Positions 1-5,671 of a stretch of DNA of 6,856 nucleotides are shown here, piece after piece. A program made the translations under genes and the position numbers. The stretch covers positions 1 to 6,856 of the forward strand of contig CAKPGD010000060.1 in assembly GCA_934154515.1 (NCBI GenBank), given 5' to 3'. How positions within the stretch are numbered: the stretch's first letter is position 1; each line of letters begins with the position of its first letter. This stretch comes from an uncultured Clostridia bacterium. GTDB taxonomy: Bacteria > Bacillota > Clostridia > TANB77 > CAG-508. The notes beneath the pieces were generated by a model. It ran no database searches. It saw nothing but the letters and a program-made list of their open reading frames with translations, and was not told the DNA's origin.

Positions 1-137
1 ACAAAACCTGTTGGACTTGGTGCAAAACGAGTAACTATTGCTCCTTCTGGTAAATTTCTTTCAGGATATTTTTCCTCATAATATGATATTTCTTTTGCAT
101 CTGGAAATATTAAGTCAGCTAATTCTTTATAATTCAT
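1..137 (-). CDS. gltX: Glutamyl-tRNA synthetase, N-terminal fragment (runs off left edge)
   Basis: The minus-strand ATG at 137-135 opens 45 codons that continue past the left edge. The protein begins MNYKELADLIFPDAKE and reaches VTRFAPSPTGF at residues 35-45. This is the start of the class I aminoacyl-tRNA synthetase Rossmann fold of GltX, where RFAPSPTGF(V/L) directly precedes the HIGH-like ATP-binding motif; the HIG itself lies just outside the window. The ~34-residue lead-in (LADLIFP...YPERNLPEGA) is, from memory of the family, the form seen in clostridial GltX rather than the E. coli form, which starts almost at the motif. The enzyme charges tRNA-Glu with glutamate in the cytoplasm, and in Gram-positives without GlnRS also mischarges tRNA-Gln. 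AAAGGAG at 147-153, 9 nt upstream, supports this start. The gene has its own promoter and is separated from rnj by a terminator. Whether it is discriminating or not cannot be judged from this fragment. Confidence 0.93.
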   Translation of the reverse strand, partial: MNYKELADLIFPDAKEISYYEEKYPERNLPEGAIVTRFAPSPTGF

Positions 138-175
138 TTATCTTCTCTCCTTTAATAGCTCTTTTCTACTTGCTT

Positions 176-204
176 ATTATAGCAAATTTTTATAGACTTT
201 ACAA
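176..204 (-). promoter_or_regulatory. Sigma-A promoter of gltX
   Basis: On the minus strand, -35 TTGTAA (199-204), a 17-bp spacer, and a perfect -10 TATAAT (176-181) preceded by TGC (an extended -10). Transcription should start near 168-170, leaving a leader of ~30 nt before the gltX ATG. That is too short for a T-box or riboswitch. Confidence 0.8.
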
Positions 205-236
205 TATAAATATTATAATTTAATATAATACCGTTC

Positions 237-270
237 TAAAATACCAAGCCTACAAAAGCTTGGTATTTTA
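237..270 (-). terminator. Intrinsic terminator after rnj
   Basis: A perfect 13-bp inverted repeat (237-249 with 258-270) around an 8-nt loop, with GC-containing core CCAAGC/GCTTGG. It begins 10 nt beyond the RNase J stop. Read on the minus strand the 3' arm ends in TTTTA, so the U-tract is partly inside the stem; the flank beyond it is not a clean T-run. The symmetrical A/T outer arms could allow some function in the plus direction, but no plus-strand gene is present. Confidence 0.8.
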
Positions 271-279
271 ATATTTTCA

Positions 280-2379
280 CTACAAAGACATTATAATTGG
301 TAATATCATTGGGTTACGTTTTGTTTTTTGGAATATATAATCTCTAATATTATCTTTTAGAGTAGATTTTATTGTTCCCCAATCACGTATTCCTTGTAAC
401 TCTAATTTTTGTACTTCATCTCTTATTACTTTTTTAACATCATCCATTAAATTTTCAGATTCTTTTACATATACAAATCCTCTTGTTATAACGTCTGGAC
501 CTGCAACTATTTCTCCTGTTAAACTATCCATTGTCATTACAATTACTATAAGTCCGTCTTGTGATAAATGTTGTCTATCCCTTAAAACTACACTTCCTAC
601 ATCTCCAACTCCGAGTCCATCTACTAATATTTTTCCTGAAGGTACTGTTCCTGTAAGTTTAGCTTCATTTTGATTTATTTCTAACACTCTACCATTTACA
701 CTCATAAATATATTTTCGTTTGGTATTCCCATCATCTTTGCGGTGTCTGCATGTGCTTTTAGTTGTCTGTATTCACCATGTACCGGCATAAAGAATTTTG
801 GTTTTGCTAGAGCTAATATTAATTTTTGTTCTTCTTGGCAAGCGTGTCCTGAAACATGCATGTCATTGTAAATTACTTCTGCTCCTATTTGCATTAAGTC
901 GTCTATTACTTTAGATACTAATTTTTCATTACCTGGTATTGGTGTTGCTGAAATTATAACTAAGTCATTTGGTGTTATTTCAACCTTTTTGTGTTCTCCC
1001 GCTGCCATTCTTGTTAATGCTGACATTGTTTCTCCTTGACTTCCTGTTGTTATTATTACAAGTTTGTCGTCTGGATAATTTTTTATTAAATCTATGTCTA
1101 TAAATAAATTATCTGGTGCATCCATATATCCAAGTTTTCTTGCTGTTTCTATTGTATTTATCATACTTCTTCCACAAACTGCAATTTTTCTTCCATATTG
1201 AACTGCTGAATTCACAATTTGTTGAATTCTGTGCACATTTGAAGCAAATGTTGCTACTACAATTCTTTTTGTACAATTAACAAAAAGTTTGTCAAATTCT
1301 TCTCCTAATATACTTTCAGATTTTGTAAATCCTTTTCTATCTGCATTTGTACTATCAGATAAAAGAAGCATTACACCTTTATTTCCTATTTCTGCAATTC
1401 TATTTAAGTCAGTCATTTCACTGTTTATTGGTGTATAATCTATTTTAAAATCTCCTGTATGTAATACTGTTCCTACTGGTGTATATATTGCAAGCATTAC
1501 AGAGTCTGGTATACTATGGCAACTTCTAATAAATTCTACTTTCATTTTTCCTAAATTAATTGTTTGACCTGCATTTACTTCTTTTAATTTTGCACTTCTT
1601 AATAAATGATGTTCTTCTAGTTTATTTTGTATTAAACCTAATGCAAGTTTTGTTGCATATATTGGAACATTTACTTTTTGTAAAAAGTATGGAATAGAAC
1701 CTATATGATCTTCATGTCCGTGTGTTATTACTATTCCTTTTATTTTTTCTTTATTTTTCTCTAAATACGTAGTATCTGGTATAACTAAATCTACTCCAAG
1801 CATATCATCCGTAGGGAATTCTAGTCCACAATCTACTATAACTATTTCGTCCTCATATTCGAATATAGTCATATTTTTTCCTATTTCTTCAAGTCCTCCT
1901 AAAGCAATTACTTTTAAATTAGATTTTTTGAATTCAAATCCTTCTCTTTTACTTTTGTTTGTTCTTCTTGTATTTCTTACTTTTTCAACTACTTTTAATT
2001 CAACTTGTTCTTCTATATTTTCTAAGTCTTTTTCTTCTAGACCTTTTAATTCTATATTTTTATTTATTATATTTTTATTAGTAGTTCTTGTTTTCTTATT
2101 TTTTATTGTATTATCCTTTGTTGTATTGTTTCTTGCTTCATTATTTTTAGTTGTATTATTTCTTGTTGTACTATTTTTTGTTGTACTGTTTCTTGTTGTA
2201 CTGTTTCTTGTTGTACTATTTCTTGTGCTATTTCTTACATTTTTGTTTTCTGTATTTTTTTTTCTTGCTTCTAATTGTTCATTTTTCTTTATTTCTAGAT
2301 TTTGTTCTAAATTTCTTTTTCTTATATTAGAATAATTTCTAGTTTTCTTTTCTTTTTGCTCTAAATTTTCTGTTTCCAT
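280..2379 (-). CDS. rnj: Ribonuclease J with long low-complexity N-terminal extension
   Basis: A 699-aa metallo-beta-lactamase/beta-CASP ribonuclease. RNase J performs 5'-to-3' exonuclease and endonuclease cleavage in mRNA decay and rRNA maturation in Gram-positive bacteria. Residues 1 to ~153 are a Lys/Asn/Thr/Arg-rich extension. The conserved body starts at VIALGGLEEIGKN (157-169). Metal-binding motifs are visible: HGHEDH at 220-225, His288 in SCHS, and Asp310 in HTGD. The beta-CASP part has SDSTNA (341-346), ATFASNVHRI (His383), TTGSQGE (444-450), HVSGH (508-512) and VHGEYRQL (His534). The C-terminal domain ends in the typical KTKRNPMILPIIM. RNase J of B. subtilis is about 555 aa, so the excess is almost entirely N-terminal. 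AGGAAG at 2385-2390 precedes the ATG. Starting later would require an internal Met near 169, inside the conserved fold, so the long form is favoured. The assignment to J1 or J2 is left open. Confidence 0.95.
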   Translation of the reverse strand: METENLEQKEKKTRNYSNIRKRNLEQNLEIKKNEQLEARKKNTENKNVRNSTRNSTTRNSTTRNSTTKNSTTRNNTTKNNEARNNTTKDNTIKNKKTRTTNKNIINKNIELKGLEEKDLENIEEQVELKVVEKVRNTRRTNKSKREGFEFKKSNLKVIALGGLEEIGKNMTIFEYEDEIVIVDCGLEFPTDDMLGVDLVIPDTTYLEKNKEKIKGIVITHGHEDHIGSIPYFLQKVNVPIYATKLALGLIQNKLEEHHLLRSAKLKEVNAGQTINLGKMKVEFIRSCHSIPDSVMLAIYTPVGTVLHTGDFKIDYTPINSEMTDLNRIAEIGNKGVMLLLSDSTNADRKGFTKSESILGEEFDKLFVNCTKRIVVATFASNVHRIQQIVNSAVQYGRKIAVCGRSMINTIETARKLGYMDAPDNLFIDIDLIKNYPDDKLVIITTGSQGETMSALTRMAAGEHKKVEITPNDLVIISATPIPGNEKLVSKVIDDLMQIGAEVIYNDMHVSGHACQEEQKLILALAKPKFFMPVHGEYRQLKAHADTAKMMGIPNENIFMSVNGRVLEINQNEAKLTGTVPSGKILVDGLGVGDVGSVVLRDRQHLSQDGLIVIVMTMDSLTGEIVAGPDVITRGFVYVKESENLMDDVKKVIRDEVQKLELQGIRDWGTIKSTLKDNIRDYIFQKTKRNPMILPIIMSL
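2086..2232 (-). repeat. Pentapeptide (15-bp) tandem repeats inside the rnj N-terminus
   Basis: Residues 50-98 of the RNase J protein consist of one degenerate 4-residue unit and nine 5-residue units of consensus N-(S/N)-T-T-(R/K): three NSTTR, one NSTTK, NNTTK and more diverged units at the C-terminal side. At the DNA level the plus strand shows a 15-bp period (TTTCTTGTTGTAC-like), with the central copies nearly identical. This suggests recent expansion by slippage or unequal recombination. The stretch is basic and polar, probably disordered and possibly RNA-binding; that last point is inference. Confidence 0.9.
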
Positions 2380-2384
2380 ATTTT

Positions 2385-2526
2385 CTTCCTTTCTTAATTT
2401 TATTTTTTATCATCTAAATTTATATTTTACCTCTATTTAATCTTAATCTATCCCCATAAATCCAAAATTAAAATGTAATTTTAACTTTCATTTTTTAATA
2501 ATGCCCATTTTTCTCTACTTTAAAAC
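2385..2526 (-). other. AT-rich rnj upstream region without a clear promoter
   Basis: About 140 bp between the terminator-like hairpin at 2528-2558 and the rnj start. It contains the rnj ribosome binding site (AGGAAG, 2385-2390) and a small AT-only hairpin (TTAAAAT-TAC-ATTTTAA). I see no -35/-10 pair as good as the other promoters in this window; the best, a TTGGAT followed by TTAAAT-like sequence, is badly spaced. This is why the promoter at 2733-2761 is considered as the possible source of rnj transcription. Confidence 0.5.
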
Positions 2527-2558
2527 AAAAAACTTCTTTTTATATTAAAGAAGTTTTT
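2522..2558 (-). terminator. Intrinsic terminator or attenuator between the ATPase and rnj
   Basis: A perfect 12-bp stem (2547-2558 with 2528-2539) with a 7-nt loop, core CTTCTTT/AAAGAAG. On the minus strand it is followed by six T, a G and four more T, a textbook intrinsic terminator tail. No other terminator is visible after the ATPase stop, so it probably ends ATPase transcription as well as the transcript begun at 2733-2761. It lies 148 bp upstream of the rnj start, so it could also act as an attenuator for rnj. Confidence 0.82.
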
Positions 2559-2727
2559 ATTCTCATTATATTTTTATACACCACAACTACATATGGACTT
2601 TTCCATATGCTTATCTCATATACTAAAATAATTTTTTCTCTCTTTAATACTCTCAAAATAGATTAACCTTCTCTTAGGCTATCTTATAAATTTAAATCTC
2701 TTCTTTACCTTAATTGGTAATCACTGT
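2527..2727 (-). ncRNA. Candidate ~200-nt small RNA or rnj leader RNA
   Basis: This transcript is predicted from a near-consensus promoter just upstream and the intrinsic terminator at its 3' end; no database family was recognised. Three local hairpins can be drawn before the terminator. One is AGAU(A)GCCU with AGGU(U)AAUCU around position 2670. The second is an AU/GU stem of GUAUUAAAG with a UUUUAGUAU-containing arm. The third is a very clean 9-bp stem (2602-2610 with 2589-2597) closed by an AAAG tetraloop. A UAAAGAAG segment near the 5' end (2700-2707) is complementary to the 5' arm of the terminator and could form an alternative pairing. The size would suit 6S RNA, but I could not draw the long bubble-containing rod that defines 6S. 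No open reading frame with a good ribosome binding site is present. The promoter and terminator are better supported than the function. Confidence 0.5.
2589..2610 (-). other. Stable AAAG-tetraloop hairpin in the candidate RNA
   Basis: On the minus strand CATATGGA pairs perfectly with TCCATATG across a 4-nt AAAG loop, with an extra G-U pair outside, giving 9 bp. No T-run follows, so it is not a terminator. It is more likely a structural element of the predicted RNA. Confidence 0.6.
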
Positions 2728-2732
2728 TTATT

Positions 2733-2761
2733 ATTTTAGCATATTTTTTCGTTTCTGTCAA
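2733..2761 (-). promoter_or_regulatory. Strong sigma-A promoter downstream of the ATPase gene
   Basis: On the minus strand, perfect -35 TTGACA (2756-2761), a 17-bp spacer ending in TGC (extended -10), then -10 TAAAAT (2733-2738). Start of transcription is expected near 2725-2727. It is the best promoter match in the window and begins only 26 bp after the ATPase stop, well away from any start codon (rnj is ~350 bp further). Confidence 0.82.
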
Positions 2762-2787
2762 ATTACTAGATTTTTTGCTTTTTATAG

Positions 2788-5451
2788 CTACATTTTAACA
2801 TTAAATGCACGCTTTTTTTCCGTTTTTTCAAATACAGAATTTTCTTTTTTATATATTACTTTTCCAAATTTAAATTCATTAAATTTCTTTTGAATTTCAA
2901 CTATTACTAAAGGTACTATTGAAATTAATATTGTATATAGCCATTGCTCTTTATTTAAACTTACTAATTTAAATATTTCAGCTATTTGAGGTACTATAAC
3001 TACCACTACTTGCATTAAAATACCTAATATAAAAGCTCCAATTAAATACTTATTTTCAAAAATTCCAACCTTGAAAATGGATTCTTCACTTTTTATATTA
3101 AAGCAATGAACAAGTTCTAACATTCCTAAGGAAACAAAAGCCATTGTTCTTCCTACTTCTAAACCATATAAATTATTTCCTATACTAAATGCAAATAATG
3201 TAAGCATTCCTATCATTGTTCCTTCTATAAATATTTTACTCCACATACCATCTGCAAATATTCCTTTTTTGCTATCTACTGGTTTCCTATTCATTATGTT
3301 TGCATCTGCTGGTTCTAGCCCTAATGCTATTGCTGGAAGTGAATCTGTTACTAAATTTATCCATAATAGTTGTATTGCAAGAAGTGGAGATTTTAATCCT
3401 AATACTAAGCCAAAAAATATTGTTACAATTTCACCTATATTAGTTGAAATTAAAAAATGTATTGCTTTTCTTATGTTATCATATATGTTTCTTCCTTGCT
3501 TTACTGCCTCCACAATAGTGACAAAGTTATCATCTGCTAAAACCATATCAGCCGCATTCTTTGCAACATCTGTACCATTTTTTCCCATAGCAACACCTAT
3601 ATTTGCAATTTTAAGAGCAGGACTATCATTTACCCCATCTCCTGTCATTGCTACGACTGCACCTGTGCTTTGAAATGCCTTTACTATTCTTACTTTATCT
3701 TCTGGAGAAACTCTTGCAAATACCGAGTATTTCATTATATCTCTTTCTAAAACATTTTGAGGAATAGCTTTAAGTTCCGTTCCTGTTATTGCTAAATCAT
3801 GACTTTTTAATATTCCTAGTTCCTTCGCAATTGCTTTTGCAGTAGATATATGGTCTCCTGTTATCATAACCGTTTTTATTCCTGCTTTTCTACAATTTGC
3901 AACTGCCTCCTTAACTCCTTTTCTTGGAGGATCTATCATTCCTATTAATCCTAAAAAAATTAGCTCTTCTTCTTTAATATTTGATATATTATTTACTTTT
4001 TTATATGCTACTGCAATTACTCTTAATGCTTTTTCTGCCATTTTATTATTATTTTGCTCTATTTTATTAATAACATTACTATCCATTAAAATTTCATTAT
4101 TGCCATTGTTATATTTTTTACATTTTTTAAGTAATACATCTGGTGCACCTTTAGTTATAATAAGGTACTCTCCTTCATATTCATGCATTGTTGTCATCAT
4201 TTTTCTTTCAGAATCAAAAGGAATATCCTTAACTCTTTTTATTGTATTATATAATTCATATTTATTAATATTCCTTTCTAATGCAGCATTTACAATTGCA
4301 ACTTCTGTTGCCTCTCCTACTGCTTGTTTTTTTCCTTCTATTTCTTCTATATTACAATCTGTACACATTGACGAAAATTCTAGTATTTTACTTTCACTTG
4401 CACCTAAACTATACATTTGAACAACTTTCATTTTATTTTGTGTTAGTGTTCCTGTTTTGTCTGAACAAATTACACTTGCACTACCTAAAGTTTCAACCGC
4501 TGGAAGTTTTCTAATTATACTATTCTTTTTAGCCATTTTTGTAACTCCAATAGAAAGCACTATTGTCACAATTGCAGGAAGCCCCTCTGGAATTGCTGCA
4601 ACAGCAAGTCCAACTGATGTCATAAACATTTCTATTGGTGATATTTTCTTAAATAAACCTATTATAAATATCACAGCACAAATAACTAAGCAAGCAATTC
4701 CTAAAATTTTTCCAACTTCACCTAATTTCTTTTGAATTGGAGTCTCTGGGGCTTCATCTTTTATTATCATATTAGCAATGTTTCCAACCTTAGTATTCAT
4801 GCCTGTTTCCGTTACAATTGCTTCTGCATGTCCGTTTACAACAATACAAGAAGAAAATACCATATTAATCATATCACCAATTGGAATTTCTCTATTTAAT
4901 ATTACTTTTTCATTTTTAAGAATTGGAACAGTCTCCCCTGTTAGACTAGATTCATCTACCTTTAAATTAGAACTTGAAATTAATCTTCCATCTGCCGGTA
5001 CATAATTTCCAGCCTCTAAAATCATAATGTCTCCTGGTACCACATCTTCTACCCTAATATTTATTATCTTACCATTTCTTCTAACTTTAGCCTCTGGAGC
5101 TGTCATATTTTTTAGAGCTTCTAAAGACTTTTCTGCTTTTGTTTCTTGTACAACTCCTATTATTGCGTTCAGTACTACTATTGCAATAATAATTATTGAG
5201 TCTATGTAATCTCCACTTCCGTCTAGCTTTGCAACCACTGCCGAAATTATAGATGCAATTATTAATATAATAATCATAAAGTCATTAAACTGTTTTAAAA
5301 ACTTTACGATTACGCTCTCCTTTTTACCATCTGCAAGCTTATTTTCTCCAAATTGCTTTTTTCTCTCTTCCACATCTTTATCAATCAAGCCCATATCCCT
5401 TCTTGTCCTAAAGTTTTCCTGAACTTCTTGTATTCCTTTTGTATGCCACAT
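2788..5451 (-). CDS. P2A-type calcium-transporting ATPase (SERCA-like)
   Basis: An 887-aa membrane pump that uses ATP to export Ca2+ from the cytoplasm; relatives are B. subtilis YloB and Listeria LMCA1. Numbering from the ATG at 5451: MWHTKGIQEV opens the cation-ATPase N-terminal domain, followed by M1-M2 (~57-101), the actuator domain with TGET (171-174), and M3-M4 with PEGLP (288-292). The phosphorylated Asp331 lies in DKTGTLT, with KGAP (434-437) in the nucleotide domain and TGDGVNDSPA (603-612) in the hinge. Six C-terminal helices follow. Ca2+ ligands expected from SERCA are present: Glu289 in M4, Asn671 and Glu674 in M5 (STNIGE), Asn699, Thr702 and Asp703 in M6 (NLVTD), and Glu779 in M8. 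An in-frame GTG at 5460 would start 3 codons earlier but sits directly against the ribosome binding site, so the ATG is preferred. The gene stands alone. Ca2+ is favoured over Mn2+ or Mg2+ by motif, but has not been shown. Confidence 0.94.
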   Translation of the reverse strand: MWHTKGIQEVQENFRTRRDMGLIDKDVEERKKQFGENKLADGKKESVIVKFLKQFNDFMIIILIIASIISAVVAKLDGSGDYIDSIIIIAIVVLNAIIGVVQETKAEKSLEALKNMTAPEAKVRRNGKIINIRVEDVVPGDIMILEAGNYVPADGRLISSSNLKVDESSLTGETVPILKNEKVILNREIPIGDMINMVFSSCIVVNGHAEAIVTETGMNTKVGNIANMIIKDEAPETPIQKKLGEVGKILGIACLVICAVIFIIGLFKKISPIEMFMTSVGLAVAAIPEGLPAIVTIVLSIGVTKMAKKNSIIRKLPAVETLGSASVICSDKTGTLTQNKMKVVQMYSLGASESKILEFSSMCTDCNIEEIEGKKQAVGEATEVAIVNAALERNINKYELYNTIKRVKDIPFDSERKMMTTMHEYEGEYLIITKGAPDVLLKKCKKYNNGNNEILMDSNVINKIEQNNNKMAEKALRVIAVAYKKVNNISNIKEEELIFLGLIGMIDPPRKGVKEAVANCRKAGIKTVMITGDHISTAKAIAKELGILKSHDLAITGTELKAIPQNVLERDIMKYSVFARVSPEDKVRIVKAFQSTGAVVAMTGDGVNDSPALKIANIGVAMGKNGTDVAKNAADMVLADDNFVTIVEAVKQGRNIYDNIRKAIHFLISTNIGEIVTIFFGLVLGLKSPLLAIQLLWINLVTDSLPAIALGLEPADANIMNRKPVDSKKGIFADGMWSKIFIEGTMIGMLTLFAFSIGNNLYGLEVGRTMAFVSLGMLELVHCFNIKSEESIFKVGIFENKYLIGAFILGILMQVVVVIVPQIAEIFKLVSLNKEQWLYTILISIVPLVIVEIQKKFNEFKFGKVIYKKENSVFEKTEKKRAFNVKM

Positions 5452-5460
5452 AATAAACAC

Positions 5461-5468
5461 TCTCCTTT
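5461..5468 (-). promoter_or_regulatory. Ribosome binding site that fixes the Ca-ATPase start
   Basis: AAAGGAGA on the minus strand. The GTG at 5460-5458 abuts it, with no room for a ribosome to use it. The ATG at 5451-5449 is about 10 nt from the AGGAG core and matches the MWHTK start usual in this family. Confidence 0.75.
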
Positions 5469-5486
5469 GTAAAACATATTTCTATA

Positions 5487-5515
5487 TTTATATGTTACTA
5501 ATTACAAATTATGAA
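5487..5515 (-). promoter_or_regulatory. Probable promoter of the Ca-ATPase gene
   Basis: Minus strand -35 TTCATA (5510-5515, 4 of 6 consensus), 17-bp spacer, -10 TATAAA (5487-5492, 5 of 6). A 7-bp inverted repeat (AACATAT, 5473-5479; ATATGTT, 5490-5496) overlaps the -10 and the expected start site, so an operator is conceivable. The leader would be only ~30 nt, which excludes an M-box or Mn2+ riboswitch here. Confidence 0.45.
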
Positions 5516-5522
5516 CGTTTTT

Positions 5523-5538
5523 TAAGTGGAACTATTTC
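5523..5538. repeat. Partial extra unit of the palindromic repeat
   Basis: TAAGTGGAACTATTTC (5523-5538) is a direct duplicate, with one mismatch, of the first 16 bases of the adjoining full repeat (TAAGCGGAACTATTTC, 5539-5554). The left locus is therefore a full unit plus a truncated tandem unit. It overlaps the end of the 40-bp repeat by 3 bp. Confidence 0.8.
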
Positions 5539-5575
5539 TAAGCGGAACTATTTCGGTCAGGCCGATTTAGTTCCG
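5536..5575 (+). repeat. 40-bp palindromic repeat, copy 1 (inverted relative to copy 2)
   Basis: These 40 bases are the exact reverse complement of 6738-6777. The unit is itself a near-palindrome: arms CGGAACTA and TAGTTCCG (8 bp), a 2-nt mismatch, then 4 more pairs and a 5-nt loop. In this copy the outer TAAG arm has no partner (TATA follows), so the stem is shorter than in copy 2. The GC-rich centre (CGGTCAGGCCG) stands out from the AT-rich surroundings. It lies between the prepilin terminator and the Ca-ATPase promoter. Confidence 0.93.
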
Positions 5576-5578
5576 TAT

Positions 5579-5627
5579 AAAAAAGAGAACATCTATTAAC
5601 CTATATTTTAATAAATGTTCTCTTTTT
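5579..5627 (-). terminator. Intrinsic terminator after the prepilin-like gene
   Basis: A perfect 13-bp stem (5580-5592 with 5615-5627), extended after one mismatch by six more A/T pairs (5594-5599 with 5608-5613) around an 8-nt loop. On the minus strand the 3' arm ends in a run of six T. It starts 45 nt after the prepilin stop. The near-symmetric A/T arms could make it work in both directions. Confidence 0.87.
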
Positions 5628-5671
5628 ATGAGCATAACTATTTAAACTTCTTTTACCTTATTTTTTTCATA

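Noticed and set aside
38..223. Plus-strand 61-codon frame at the left end
   Set aside because: It overlaps the gltX start, its promoter and its ribosome binding site on the opposite strand, and encodes only low-complexity hydrophobic sequence.
2086..2232. CRISPR-like array
   Set aside because: The 15-bp period has no spacers and stays in frame as pentapeptide codons of RNase J, so it is a coding tandem repeat.
1928..2335. A 135-codon plus-strand open frame opposite the rnj N-terminus, and similar plus-strand frames opposite the ATPase and prepilin genes
   Set aside because: They are the reverse complements of strongly supported minus-strand genes, have Leu/Phe/Val-rich composition expected from antisense of Lys/Asn/Thr codons, and lack convincing ribosome binding sites.
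2574..2606. Ten-residue Cys-containing leader peptide (MEKSICSCGV) in the candidate RNA
   Set aside because: The start codon lies inside the 9-bp hairpin and no Shine-Dalgarno sequence is present at a proper distance; the frame is short enough to arise by chance.
2543..2659. 38-codon minus-strand frame starting at a TTG within the intergenic region
   Set aside because: It lacks an ATG start at its beginning, has only a weak AAGG upstream, and its stop falls in the loop of the terminator, which is unlikely for a real gene.
2527..2727. 6S RNA, SRP RNA, tmRNA or a known riboswitch
   Set aside because: The size fits 6S, but the defining long bubble-containing rod could not be drawn. No conserved SRP, tmRNA, c-di-GMP, purine, SAM or Mn2+ riboswitch motif was seen. 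Left as unassigned.
5452..5460. GTG at 5460 as the Ca-ATPase start
   Set aside because: It directly abuts the AAAGGAGA ribosome binding site, leaving no usable spacing; the ATG nine bases later fits both spacing and family N-terminus.
5452..5535. Metal riboswitch (Mn2+ yybP-ykoY or Mg2+ M-box) ahead of the Ca-ATPase
   Set aside because: The predicted leader is only ~30 nt and none of the conserved motifs is present.
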